Shown here one piece after another: positions 31,146-44,100 of a stretch of 64,000 nt of DNA. The stretch is from Smittia aterrima. Its lineage: Eukaryota; Arthropoda; Insecta; Diptera; Chironomidae. A model generated the notes under the pieces. That model was given only the letters and a program-made list of their open reading frames with translations. It made no database searches and had not been told where the DNA came from. Made by a program: the position numbers and the translations under genes. Positions within the stretch are counted from its first letter, which is position 1; every line of letters begins with the position of its first letter. The stretch spans positions 2,180,243 to 2,244,242 of the forward strand of contig CP093829.1 in NCBI GenBank assembly GCA_033063855.1, in the 5' to 3' direction.

Positions 31146-32293
31146 GCAACAAATCACCTCAAACCACCCCATGACCAAACTGCTGTACATAAAAATAAAA
31201 TAATTAAGAAATGAAGCAACTTGGCGAAAAGCCAAACTGAAAAAGAAATCCAACGAATCGTTTCATTCAAAAAGCTTTTATTTACAGCTTAGGCAACAAG
31301 CTCAACGAATTTCGAAGAAAAATGATTCAAAGGAAAAGCGAAAAGTATCGCGAGACATTTGTGTGAAACCGTCTGCGGCTTTTAAAGTTCAAGTTGCCGA
31401 AGATCTGATAATGCACTTCGCTTTTCTCGTAATTCATTCATCGAACAAAAACCGTTTTGCCTTCTCTTCTAGCTACAAATTACATGCAATTTATTGGCCA
31501 ATCGATGATTCAAATTTTTGTGCAATCAGCGCGGCGAATTGTCGAAGGCTTAATTCAAAAGAAATAAAATCAATCGTGATATGTTAATAGCTGAACTAAA
31601 GATTTGGGATAATAAAAAACTTTAATTAGTTCGTTGAGGAAAGAAAGCTTTTCTAGAATCGCTGAAGCTTCAGACTTCTAAAGCAATTATCAGACTCCAT
31701 CGACCGTATAAGGATCTGCCATGACTCATGAGTCTCTACGGGAATCTTCAATTGTTTCTATGACAATCATAATGTTGGAATTTTCACGAACAGGTTTATT
31801 GCAAAGACAATAGTTTTTAGGGCTTTTCTCAGGAGAAAAATCCTAATTCGTCAATGTCCATTCAAACTTAGCTTGAGACAAAGACGATTAATGAGAAAAG
31901 CCCTTCATCAAATTCAATGAATGTTGTGTTTCTCGTTGTCTTCACCTCTGATGTTATGAGTGTTTGGATACTGAGCATCAGTTCATCTATTGCATTTTCT
32001 AAATCGAACATTCTTCTTGAATGGCGAATGATTTTATTGCATTTTGAAGTCACAACATTTTAAAGGTATATAAAGTTTGTCTTTGCACTTAGAAGCGTCA
32101 TTTTATTGGGTGCTCTCTAACAAATATAAAGTGCAGTTAGTTCTTCAAGTGATTGTTAAGTTTCGAGGGAGAAAAAAGTTTGTGCAGCATAGTTTGAAGC
32201 TTTCGGAGGAGTTCAAGTGGAAATATCAAGAACGCAATAAAGCGAAAAGCTAGTGAAATAGAATCACAAAGGAAAAGAACATAGAATCAGAAT
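31146..32293. other. Intergenic, 1.1 kb
   Basis: AATAAAATAA near 31193 ends cuticle gene 2. The right end holds the TATA box (32067) and a 5' untranslated region of about 195 bp for the next gene. No gene is seen. Confidence 0.6.
32067..32074 (+). promoter_or_regulatory. TATA box of cuticle gene 3
   Basis: TATATAAA, with GCGTCATTTT about 28 bp downstream. Confidence 0.6.
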
Positions 32294-34169
32294 ATGAAGC
32301 TTGTAAGTGGAAATAAAAGCTCAGTGCGATTGAAAACTAATAAAACCAATTTGACGGAAATGTTATCGAGCTCTGCGAATTTGATATTCACGAGTTCATC
32401 AAATTTTGGTGAAACTAAAATTGGAACATTAATTTTAATCGTAAAATCGACCATTCAACATTTAATTAGTTTGCTCGCAAACTATAAATCTGTTAATTTC
32501 GGTGAAAGCTCAAATTTATTGACTTTAAAGTTGAGTGGACTCATTTCGCTGCGGTTATTTAATCAGCAGCTTCATCTGTCAAACAAAATTAATTGAAATC
32601 AAAATTAGCGTTGAAACTGTTTTCCACTTAAACTGGAGCTCTTTTCCATTGATCATCACGTGTCAAAAAAGTCATTTCTATGTCGAGGCTGCCACTCCTC
32701 TGCTCTTTTTCTTTAGTTATCCACTAAGAATCTCTAGAATTTCATAATGACTCGTGACTTGCATTATTTTCATTTTTATTTCAATTCAGAGACATTTTCT
32801 GGTGTGTTACTTTATGAACTGAGCTTACCAAAGGTCATAATACAGATTATTTGAACAATGCAAGTCAAGTCAGTCGGATGCACAAGATGCAACGAAACTG
32901 AAAGCTACGACGTGAGAAAAAAAATGATTCAATAAAAATATTAGTATTCTCCAGAGCATTGCTCGAACACACAGTTCGTGATTGATTCATAAGTCTCTGC
33001 TTTTAACGGTCGCATTGAAAAATCTTTGTTCGCATGGGATCGTCGTCATTATTATTTCATCAATTACATTCATTTCCAGATTTTATTGTTTTTGATTGGG
33101 ACAGCAAGCTGCGCTCAACTCAATAACAATTACTTGCCTCCTGTAAATGCACAGTCAGCTGGAGGGTCGGGTCCTGGTTTGAAAGCTCCAAAGGGACCTG
33201 GTCAATCATCAGGAGGCGGTGGGCCGGGTTTACAAGCGCCTAGAGGTCCTGGTCAGTCAGCTGGCAGTTATGGTGGAGCAAATGTTCCGATTGCGTCAGG
33301 AAATAGACCAGGAGCAGCTCCATCAAGACCCGGAGCAGCTGCCGCACCTTCTCAGCCAAGTGGACCACCAATCGAAATAATTTCTTATGAAAACGTAAAC
33401 AACGGTGACGGAAGCTATAAGTGGAGGTATGGAAGCTATAAACTTCAAGGTCGCGGCGACAACTTGAAATTATCTTCTTTTTTTTCAGCTACGAGTCAGC
33501 TAACGGAATTAAAGCAGAGGAAACCGGAGACGTCAAAAACAAAGGCTCTGATAATGCAATCCAAACCGTTCAGGGATCGTATTCTTATACATCGCCCGAA
33601 GGTCAAGTTATTGAAATTTCTTACACTGCGGATGAAAACGGTTTCCAAGCTCAAGGTCAGAGATGAAGCATCAAACGAAAGAAAACCAGTTTTTATTTGA
33701 AAATTTATCTTTCTTCTTTAGGTGATTCACTGCCGACTCCAGTTCCGTTGCCCGAAGAAAACTTAAGAGCTCTTGCTGAGTTTGAAGCGGCTTACGCAAC
33801 TGGTAATAAATTTGATTCATTTTCTCGGAATTCTTTTATTTATTTTATTTTAAATTGAAGCTGTTCCTGAAGCTGCAAGCGCTGGCGGTCAACCAGGAGC
33901 TCCCGCGTCGCGACCTAATTCTCCTGCTGCTCGTCCAACTGGAGGAAATCCTCAGCCATCAGCTTCAAGACCTTCAGCCGGCGCTGGTGGAGCTCCACGT
34001 CCTTCAGGAGGCGCTGGCGGAGCTTCAGGAGGATTTCCAGCTCAAAGGTAAATTAAACTTCAAGGAAAACGTAAAATAAAAAAATTAATTAAAAAATTCT
34101 TTTTTCAGACCTGGCGGTAGCGGCAGCGGAAGTGGAAATTACAACCCACAGTCAGGCTACAGTTACTAA
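32294..34169 (+). CDS. Cuticular protein, RR type, 3 (Gly/Pro/Ala-rich, long)
   Basis: Six exons: 32294-32302, 33080-33426, 33489-33655, 33722-33802, 33861-34047 and 34109-34169; 283 residues. Exon 1 holds Met-Lys-Leu and is followed by a 777-bp intron. After the signal peptide (ILLFLIGTASCA) come repeats of the type GPGLKAPKGPGQS, then the RR core (GDGSYKWRYESANGIKAEET, then GSYSYTSPEGQVIEISYTAD), and a long Ala/Pro/Gly/Ser tail (ASRPNSPAARPTGG) ending GYSY. Flexible Gly/Pro arms around an RR core resemble elastic cuticle proteins. Intron 2 (62 bp) lies inside the RR motif at the position conserved in genes 1, 5 and 7. Confidence 0.9.
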
Positions 34170-36664
34170 CCAAATAAAAAAATGTGATGATTATGGCGGT
34201 AAAAACATTGACGGTGATCTATCCGAATTGCTTCACTTCCAAATAAGTTTTAAGTGTCTTCATTGAGTTAAACAATTGAAGAGTTTATTTATAATTGAAT
34301 TGGAAAAAATAAAGCAGAAAAGCAACGGAATGTCAAGTTCTCCTATCGTCTCACCAAGGACGAGAGTAAAGTTACTTTTTCAGCTGATTTGTAAAAGTCA
34401 AGATAACATTTAAACTGTAATTTTTATTTTACTCATTACGATGAACTTCGCAGTGAAAGGATCAATTAATTACAACGGCAAACTCTTTGAACAATAATTG
34501 ATTCAACACGCCAAAGTATCGTTTGAAAAATCAAAGCCATAAGCACACTCAAGGACAGCTTAATTACTTTCATTCATCGCTTTGTCGAGTCGTTAGAATG
34601 GTTTTGATGACGAAAGTTTTCGATTATAGATCTCCACTCAACACTCCCGATTTGTAAATAGAAAAACCAAACGCAGCTGTTTCGATTTTGAATAAAATTC
34701 AAAAAAGTGTTTCCCAATTTCTCGTGGAGTTATTTATAAGTTTCAATCATTAATTGTCATGCTTAGGGCAGACGATCAACAGACAATGACGTAATTGCCG
34801 AATATTTTCCAAGACCAAGTTTGCCGGGCGTGTGAGTCCCGCGTGATGATCATTAAGTTCACGTGTGCCAATAACTCTTTCGCTTTCAATCGACAGTTGT
34901 TGATCGATCGTATCTAAATCATGACAAAAGATTGAACAATCCACGATAGCTCTGTTCACCCCATCACAAGTCATTGACTCATTGACTGAGTTTAGAGACG
35001 CATAGTTCATCTGTGATTAATTCGCTTTTGATCGTCATAAACTCTAAAGCAAATGAGAATTCACGACGATCCGCTCATATTTATTGGGTGAATAGACTTT
35101 TATAGCTCTGCGCAGTTGGATCGAGCCGTGTTCATTTGATAAATGTGCGAAAACTATTTGAATTTTTCATAAGTTTATAAGGTCAGCACAATTTGTCTTC
35201 TTTGTCTGACTCAACTGAAAGAGTTACCCATCGCCGGCAAAGTCTCATGTGCAGTCTTGTAAGTGTTTCAATCAACTCGTGTGTAATGTAATTTGTTGAA
35301 ACGCCTGAATCAAATGATGAGTTGACCCACTGAAAAAGTGTCAATCAACTCTGCACGCCTCAATGACGCGAAGGAAAACAGTTTATGACCTCTCCCGTGC
35401 CATATGCCTCGTCTTCAGTAATTTATGATTATTCATTTACGACGTGCGGTACTTAATTTCACTTAAAAATACCTACGATACCAAATCCGCCGCGAGATTC
35501 ATCGAAATGCAATAAACTTGATCCGATCGAATGGTCGACCTTTAAGACAACAAAACGCGGAATCGGTTTAATGATTAAAGTTCAATCACTCGCGCCACTG
35601 TGAATTTTTAATCTACAAGGAACTGCCGTTTAAGAATTAAGTCATTTAACCTTTAATTGCTCACGAACCATTGGTTAATTGATATTTCGGTCGTTTTCTT
35701 GACTCTGAACGATGAATGAGTTAATTTGCAGAAGTTAACTAACTGCTCGGCATCATAAATAAATTTCTCGACTTTTTGGGGATGGAGAAGAGCAGACAAT
35801 AAATGCTGAAATGCATCTCGCGTTTAAAGGTTTCATATTTTCAATTACATAACTCGCTTATTAATGTTAGCCATGTAATGCGACCGAGGGAGCACGAAAG
35901 TCCATCAATTTTTGGGAAGACAGAGGAGCTATAATTAAATATTCGTCTTACTAGCTCATAAGTCAATCATTGAAGAATTATAGTGACATTACAACGACCA
36001 TAAGAGTCAAGGATCCTAATTAAATGTTTGTTACTTCATTAACGATTCTCTTGTCGTCTCATTGTTGAAGAAATGAACTTTTTGATTTCGACCGAAGGAT
36101 TCACTTTCGAGAAACAATTTCAAATATTAATCTTTGATGGTCACGACGATTACCCAACACAGCGTAGGGTCTCAGGGTTGATGGTGAAGATTGTAGGCGA
36201 ATAACTCTTAAATTATATTTTAATTTGGAGAAAATTAAGATTTCAGATATTGAAATGTCAAAACAGTGACACTAAGAAGCATGCCGAGATTTACTGAACT
36301 ATTCGAAGTGTTTTCTCAGAAAAAAAAAACCAATCAGCTGCCGCCTCAAGCGATAAAGAACGTCTCTCGATGGCTATGCAATCTCGGGTTGATGGAGCTC
36401 CTCTCTCACACGTCTTACCTCACATAAATTTACTTCCACTGTTGGTAATTGTTAACTTCTTTCGTGAATATGGAAACAGTCAGAGAGCAAGAGAGAAAAA
36501 TATTTTTGTATCGTGCATGTATCGAGCTCATGAAGAAGCCGCAATCCTTCTACTAAGATGGGGAATCATATAAATAAGGAATGAGATTTTGGAAGAGGTA
36601 CAGTCTGTTTTCACTCGCTTGTTGAATAAGTTTACCTAGTCTGATCAACCGAAACAAAATAATC
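34170..36664. other. Long intergenic region (2.5 kb)
   Basis: No coding or RNA gene recognised. The TATA box of the next gene is at 36569. Confidence 0.55.
36569..36576 (+). promoter_or_regulatory. TATA box of cuticle gene 4
   Basis: TATAAATA; initiator-like TACAGTCTG about 30 bp downstream. Confidence 0.6.
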
Positions 36665-38407
36665 ATGAAATATATTGTAAGTCATTGTGACGAATTATCA
36701 AAAGAAAAAGAATTTTGTGATAAATTGAATTCGTGAAAATTTGGAAACTCAAAGTTTGTGATGTTAACTTATTGCAATTCATTCGTAGATTGTGTTCTGC
36801 CTTTATGTGAGCTTGTCGTTGGCTGCTCCACAACTCGACTCCACAACACCCATTCCCATTCTCAGGTAAATTAAATCAAGTGACAGTGAAATATTTGTGA
36901 TGGCTTCTGAAACTTTCTTAAGCCGGCGATTACCGCATTGGACATAATTGGACATTGTTGAAATTTCCGTCCACGCTCTTGCGAGGAGAAATATGAAAGA
37001 AAGCAGACGCAATCTTTAAAATTCAGATTGCACATCTTTCAGTTTTATTAATCGTTCAGCTTAAATTATTTTCTCTTAAAACATTTTAAAATGTTGAGCA
37101 AGAATTTAAAAATATTTTCATTGGATAAAAACAAAATAAATTCAACAGCGAAACCTTCATCAAAATTCTTGTTGAATTCTCAGAAACAAAGAACTTCTTG
37201 AACAAAAATTTAAAACTCTAATCAAATTGATTAATTTATACAGACAAGAACAAGAACATAACGCAGATGGATCTTATAAATATTTATACGAAACTGGAAA
37301 TGGAATCTTCGCCGAGGAAGAAGGATTCTTGAAGAATGCTGGAACAGAAGAAGAAGCTCAAGTGAGTAATTTTTGTTTCCCGATTTCGCCGCTCTTAATA
37401 ATCTAATTAAATGCTGACACGTTAAAGTTTGTCAATATTTACCGACAAGCGTCAGACCAACGGCGCTATTCAAATAGTTTACACTCCCAAGCTCATTTGA
37501 ATAATTTTACGCACGTTCGTTTTAAAGCGAGATCTCCGGTTCATTGATGGAGAACAAAACTTGGTGAAGGCGATGAATGATGATATTAGAGTCTTGTCTT
37601 TAACACACATTTTGTGTGCTTCATCTTCATGTGCTCGGAAACCAGTTTCGGAGTCGTCAAAGAAAAGTAAAAGCTTTTTCATGTGTGAAACTTCAATACG
37701 ATCTTTATGAATATTCAAAAATCAATGTCAAATCAATACTCAATCGGTCAATATTGCATAATAATAAAAGAAACTCACACCGCTGCAGTTGACAGCATTG
37801 AAATTAAAATTCGCAGAAAATGCAGTTCTGCTTTTTTTTTCGCTGATGTCACGAAGAAAGTAAAACCTCTCGTAATATCGAGACGAAGAAAAAAGAAAAC
37901 TCCCACAGAGTTTGATAAATTTGAGACCTCACAGGCGTGCATCTCTTTAAATTTGTACAGCAATTGAGTTTGTGATGCAATAATTGATATTTAAGAATCA
38001 GCAAAAGCAGATTCATGTGAAAACTTGACCTCAATTCATTAGTTCAGTTACGTACGTGAGAGAAAATATATTTTAAATAAAATATTAAGAAATCATCTTG
38101 AACGCCTTGCAGCAGATGTTGATAATTAGAAAAATGTTATTGCTTCACAGGTCAAACAGGGCCGTTATTCATACACAGCACCAGACGGACAACTCATTGA
38201 AGTTACATACATCGCTGACGAAAATGGATTCAGAGCAGAAGGTTCGTAGCTTCAGCCATTGAATAATAATTCAATTAACTAATTATTTCTTTTAATTTTA
38301 AAGGAGCTCATCTTCCAACTCCTCCACCAATCCCAGAAGCAATCCAGAGAGCTTTGGAACTCCTCGCTTCTCTTCCAGCATCAACCGAAAAACCACAAAG
38401 AGCATAA
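36665..38407 (+). CDS. Cuticular protein, RR-1 type, 4
   Basis: Five exons: 36665-36676, 36789-36865, 37244-37361, 38151-38241 and 38304-38407; 133 residues. Met-Lys-Tyr-Ile in exon 1, signal peptide IVFCLYVSLSLAAP. RR core: ADGSYKYLYETGNGIFAEEE, then GRYSYTAPDGQLIEVTYIAD, ending AHLPTPPPIPEAIQRALELL. The C terminus is short, as in larval cuticle proteins. Intron 3 is unusually long (789 bp), and the RR motif is split over three exons. Confidence 0.92.
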
Positions 38408-39759
38408 AACTTTAGTCAAAATAATTAGAAAATATTTTTCAAAGCAATACAACAATCATTAAACCAATGGACAAATAAAATATTACAAATTTCAAATTAT
38501 TCCTTTGAGTTTATTTTTTTATATTTTCAGAATTAAAAATTCATCATTAAAAGTTTTTGATTTGAAACTAGCGGCAAGTCTTTGTTGCTTCAGCTTTGAA
38601 TTTAAGTCTCCAAGAAAGCTAAAAGCTTCTTCATGTGTAAGCTATGAGCTTTATAATAATTGAGAAATCAATGTCAAAAGCATTTACCAAACGACTTCAT
38701 TGCATAATGCTCTGAGTGAAAATTCATGTTCGACTTTTGTCATTTGTTTGCCGCGTGCTTGAAATAGAAAATGTTTGTGTTTCAGGAAATCTTGAACCAA
38801 AGCTTACACGAGAATATTAAATTGATGTTTCAATTGAAAGAACCGCTATGAATATATTTCATTTCGAATTTGAATGTTAAACAATTCTAATAACTCGTTT
38901 ATCAAAAAACTTTTATCTCCAAGGAACAAGAAACCTTTCTGTAATTTTCTTAAAGTTCGCGCAGATAAATCGATGCAAATATTTTCTGTTGACGATATTT
39001 TGATTTAATAAATTGTGTCTTTGGCGAAGGTTGAGGTTTTTTCAATCACGCAGCCTTCTTTTCGCACCTCAATACAAATTGAAAAGCTTTAAAAGTTCAA
39101 AATGCTATTGTGCAACTTGTAAACTTCAAGTAAAGCTTACAAACTCTTTTTTTTTCTACCTGAGTGACCACCAAAATTGTTTCTCCAATTAAAGAGAGAC
39201 ATTATATTCTTTTCGGAGACGATCAACTCTAATCGAACGACAGTTTTATAATATCAAGGCGAACACTTTAAAAATCATAAAAGATTTGGCTAAGACGAGG
39301 TTTCTTCTATCAATGGAGTAAAGTATGTTACAAGCTTTATGGACAAAGCTCTTTAGAAGGCGGAAGCTGTTTCCCTCGAGATTTATGTTTGACATTCATC
39401 AAATTATCAGAAACTTTGTGAACAGGTCTGAGAATTATCGATGGGATCTCAATGAATCTCAATTATACTAAAAGCGAATGTGAAGAAAAATAATTTTTCT
39501 TGTATTACTCTCCCCACGTTTCAAATGTTTGTCAATTTATTTCGGCACATGGACCTAACGACCTGTGTGTTAGTGATCGATTGTTGTTTTCTGCATTGCG
39601 AACAGGTTTTTGGCCTGCGACATCTTCAAATGCTCCCATCGGCATCTTTGATTGTTGTTGTTCGATTACCATAAATTTTGGAACAGTATAAATATCGAAT
39701 GAGTCGAAAAAAAAACATCAGATTACTTTTCGTGGTTCGTGATAAAATATCTAAGCAAA
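38408..39759. other. Intergenic, 1.35 kb
   Basis: AATAAAATAT near 38475 ends cuticle gene 4. No gene is seen. TATA box at 39687. Confidence 0.6.
39687..39694 (+). promoter_or_regulatory. TATA box of cuticle gene 5
   Basis: TATAAATA, with ACATCAGATT about 28 bp downstream. Confidence 0.65.
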
Positions 39760-40416
39760 ATGAAAATCGCTGTGAGTAAAAGACCAAAGCAAATTGGATT
39801 ATTGAGCAAAGAAGATGAAAACGGTGCAAAGTGTGTTTGAAAGTTGAGAGTGTTGATTGAGCCATTAAGAGCGATGACACAAATCATTAAGAAAAAAAGA
39901 AGTTCAGCAAAGAAATGGCGAAAGTTTATCGACAAACTATTATTTAATTTAATTTATGTAATCGCTTTAGTGCACATTCAGTTTTCATCATCTTCTGAGC
40001 TTCAATGAGTTTTAAGAAATTTTTAACTTAATGAGTGATTTATTGTTCAGATTGTTCTTGCCTGCGCGCTCGTCTGTGTCCTCGCTGACGTCAGCCATTT
40101 AGATGACACCGTCCTCAGATTCGACTCCGTCGTCAACCCAGACTCATACCAATACGCTTATGAAACCTCAAAGGGAATCAAAGCTGAGGAGTCAGGAAAC
40201 TTGAAGAACGCTGGAGCTGAAAATGAAGCCATCGAAGCTAAGGGAGCTTTCTCTTACACATCCCCCGAAGGAGAGGCAATCTCACTCACATACATTGCTG
40301 ACGAGAACGGTTTCCAACCAACTGGTGACCATCTTCCTCAACCACCAGCAGTCCCAGAGCTCATCCAAAAAGCTTTGGAATACTTGGCAGCTCACCCACC
40401 AGCAGCCAGAAAATAA
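39760..40416 (+). CDS. Larval cuticle protein, RR-1 type, 5
   Basis: Exons 39760-39771 (Met-Lys-Ile-Ala) and 40051-40416, 125 residues. Signal peptide IVLACALVCVLAD. The RR-1 motif is complete (YAYETSKGIKAEESGNLKN, then GAFSYTSPEGEAISLTYIAD), followed by DHLPQPPAVPELIQKALEYL. The layout matches abundant larval cuticle proteins (LCP/Lcp65 type). Codons are rich in C-ending forms (CTC, GTC, GCC, AAC), unlike the neighbours, which usually marks very high expression. Confidence 0.94.
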
Positions 40417-41117
40417 TTTCACTCAAGTCATTTAAACATCTCAACGCAGATCAAAAACATCTGATCTGAAAAATATAATAAAACATTTTTAAACCAAATT
40501 TCTGAGCTTTTTTTTACTTTGTTGGACTACGTGATGTTTTCAATAAAAAGAAATATGCGAATTTGCGTCTCTCGAGTGAATTTGATTGATTAATTTGGCA
40601 AAGCATCTGAAAAATAATATTTGTCTCATGAATTTTCAAGACAAAGCTCCAAGAGGACGGAAGTAGTTTTCCTCTAGATTTATGTTTGACATTTGCCGAA
40701 ACATTGGCACGATCCTTAACGAGTCTGATATTTATTACTATCAGCTTATCGAGAATATTTAATGAACTTAATGAACTGTCAAGTAAAATAATTTCCATCG
40801 TTTCTGGTTTGTGAACAAGTTTGTAGTCACACAATAAACAAAAGTTTGGCATGTTTAGTGGTTTAATACGGATTATCATATATTTTGTAACGATATGGAT
40901 TTTATTTAACGCGGAAAATATCAGAACTGCCGTCAATCAATGAAGACTGAAACAAGTTTGCTTACGATAAATTTAAATAAAAAAGCTTTTAGTTTGTTCT
41001 CAAATTACTACAATGAAAATATTTTTTATTGAAAAATTTATGCTGGATACAGTAAAACACTAATTACATGATAATTCAATTCAACAGGTTGGTGTTGCGT
41101 AAAATATTGTCATAACG
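40417..41117. other. Convergent gap
   Basis: Between cuticle gene 5 (plus) and the large repeat gene (minus). An open frame of 140 codons on the minus strand has no recognisable features. Confidence 0.55.
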
Positions 41118-44100
41118 TTAGTAGCTGAGAGTTTCTTCTTGTTCAACTTTTTCTAAAGTTTCGGATTTTTTTTTTGGTTTTTCTTGTTGCAAACTTTTAG
41201 TTTCTTGCTTTAATTTAGCATTTTTGATTTGACTGTTTTGGCCTGCAAATTCGTGAGCGGCCCTCAGAGCCGTAGACGATATTACAGCTAAATGTGAAAT
41301 GGCCACAAGTGCTCGACTTTGTGAAATAGGTTGAAGCGAATTTACCATTTTCCTGCTTATTTTCGTTTAAACTTCCTGAGACTGAATTTGTAACTGAAAC
41401 ATAACTGTCGGGCTTCAGTAATTTTTGAGTTTTCTCATCTGCGTCGTCGATACTGTTTTTCGTTTCGCTAGGCTTTGAAGGAAGATATCGAGTCTTGTAC
41501 TTAATCTTTTGCGTGGTCTTGGAAACGGTTACATCTTTTGGATCAACATCATCTGAGTCCTTGGTCTCTGTCAAATCTTCACTCTTTTTGCCGAAGCTTG
41601 GTGGGTATTTAACAGTTCTCCCGTTTTGGGTTTGCGTAAGTCTAACATTTTTATCAGGGTTGACTATAGCAGTTACTTGTTTCTGATTGGGCGATTTTTG
41701 TGTGAAAATTTTGACTGTCGTTTCATCATCTTTGTCAGTGCGAATTGTGGTCTCGGATGTTTCGCTTGGAATCTCAGTTGTCGTTGGAACCTTGCTTGAT
41801 TTAGCTTCCAAGTTAACTGGTTGTGCATAATAATCCTCATCATCTTCTTCATCCAAGCCGTCATCGTCTTCTTCGTAGTCATCGTCATCTTCAATTTTCA
41901 ATTTGTCGTCGGGTTTTGGTGAAGATAATAAAGTTGGATTCGAAGAGGTAACTGAAATCAGAGATGAAAATTGAAGCTTTTAACTTAATATTGGGGGAAA
42001 TAATTTCTTTCCTTAAAAATTTAACAAAGAAGAAAGTAAATTATGTTGATGCTGTAAATGTTGCTCATTGTCTTGCTTACCAGTAACTGTTTTAGAAGCA
42101 CGAGATCTTAGTTTTCCAGAATCATCATAGTCATCGTGAGAGATTTCTACTTTCCTAAAAAAATATTAAAAGTTACATTTTTTCATCTGACAAAACTTAA
42201 AATAATCTAATCTCACTTGCTCGATTTGCCGAAAAGTTCAATATTTCTGAATAATGACTTGCTTTTGTCTCTAATCTTTTTCACTTCTTCTTTTGTTCCT
42301 GAAGCAGATTGAGCAGCTCCGTGGTATGAAATTCCGAATCTTAAGAAAAAAACGTTTTACACAAATTTTCTATGAAATAAATTTAAAAACCTTACTTGAA
42401 CTTTCCGTTAATTTGAGACTGACTTTGACCAGTTGTAGCTCCTGATTGAGCTGAAGCTGTTCCTCCACCATTGAAAACATTGTATGTCGATTCACTGCTG
42501 TCTTCCTCTTGTGGTCTAAATCCAATTTGCGCTTGTGATGATGTTTGTCCAGGTCCACTAGATTGAGCATCGGCCAATCCACCCTTTTCATTGGCAACAA
42601 CTTCTGACTGACTTTCGTGATCGGATCCTCCACTCTGAGATGTTGCAGATGTTCCTCCAGTCTTCGAATCGACAGCAATTTGAGCTTGCGATTTGGCAGA
42701 GCCTCCTTGACCTTGAGATGATGTCATGGCGCCTTCTTTACCTCCAGTGACCTTAAATCGGATTTGGTTTAAAAATGAACTCTTAATTGTTTTATTTATT
42801 ATACTTGTGCTTGAACTGATCTGTCTTTGTCCGAAGTTTGTGCAGTTGCTGAGAATGAACCTTTGCCCGTATAAGTTCCTGAGACTTGAGTTTGAGCTGT
42901 TCCTCCATTCTTGGTTCCTTGTGCACTCGCACTGACTTCTCCGCCCTTAATTGCAGATTCTAAAACAATAAGAGAAACCATTAAATAAATGTTGGACTAA
43001 TTATACTAAAGACTTACCTGCTTGAGCAAATGAGTCGTCTTCTTCTAAGTTTTCAGGTGCTAATGCACCTCCACCTTCTCCTCCTGTAGTGATGACACGG
43101 CCATCACTGTCAACACCCGTTACTCGAGATCCTAAAAAATTGATGATTACTTTTCGAGACTTCAAAAGAAAAAATCTATAAATGTGTACCATCTTCTCGA
43201 CCTGTCTGATCTCGACCTAATTCAGATGGATACCTTGATTGTCCGTCTCTTCCATGTTCACCTTCTCGTCCAAATCCTGATCTATCATCTCCGCTTGAGG
43301 GGTATCTTGCATCATAGTCGCGCCCTCCTGGAGTTAATGGATATCTTGCTCCTGCATCACGATCTCCAGAAGTTGATGGATATCTTGCATCGTAATCTCG
43401 ATCTCCTGAAGTTGATGGATATCTTGCTCCAGCATCACGATCACCAGAAGTTGATGGATATCTTGCTCCAGCATCGCGGTCTCCAGAAGTTGATGGATAT
43501 CTTGCTCCAGCATCGCGGTCTCCAGAAGTTGAAGGATATCTTGCTCCAGCATCGCGATCTCCAGACGTTGATGGATATCTTGAATCGTAATCTCGATCTC
43601 CTGAAGTTGATGGATATCTTGCTCCAGCATCACGATCTCCAGACGTTGATGGATATCTTGCTCCAGCATCACGATCACCAGAAGTTGATGGATATCTTGC
43701 TCCAGCATCGCGGTCTCCAGAAGTTGATGGATATCTCGCTCCAGCATCGCGATCTCCAGACGTTGATGGATATCTTGCATCGTAATCTCGATCTCCAATG
43801 GTTGATGGATATCTTGCTCCAGCATCGCGGTCTCCAATGGTTGATGGATATCTTGCTCCAGCATCGCGGTCTCCAGAAGTTGAAGGATATCTTGCTCCAG
43901 CATCGCGGTCTCCAATGGTTGATGGATATCTCGCTCCAGCATCGCGGTCTCCAGAAGTTGAAGGATATCTTGCTCCAGCATCGCGGTCTCCAATGGTTGA
44001 TGGATATCTCGCTCCAGCATCGCGGTCTCCAGAAGTTGAAGGATATCTTGCTCCAGCATCGCGGTCTCCAATGGTAGATGGATATCTCGCTCCAGCATCG

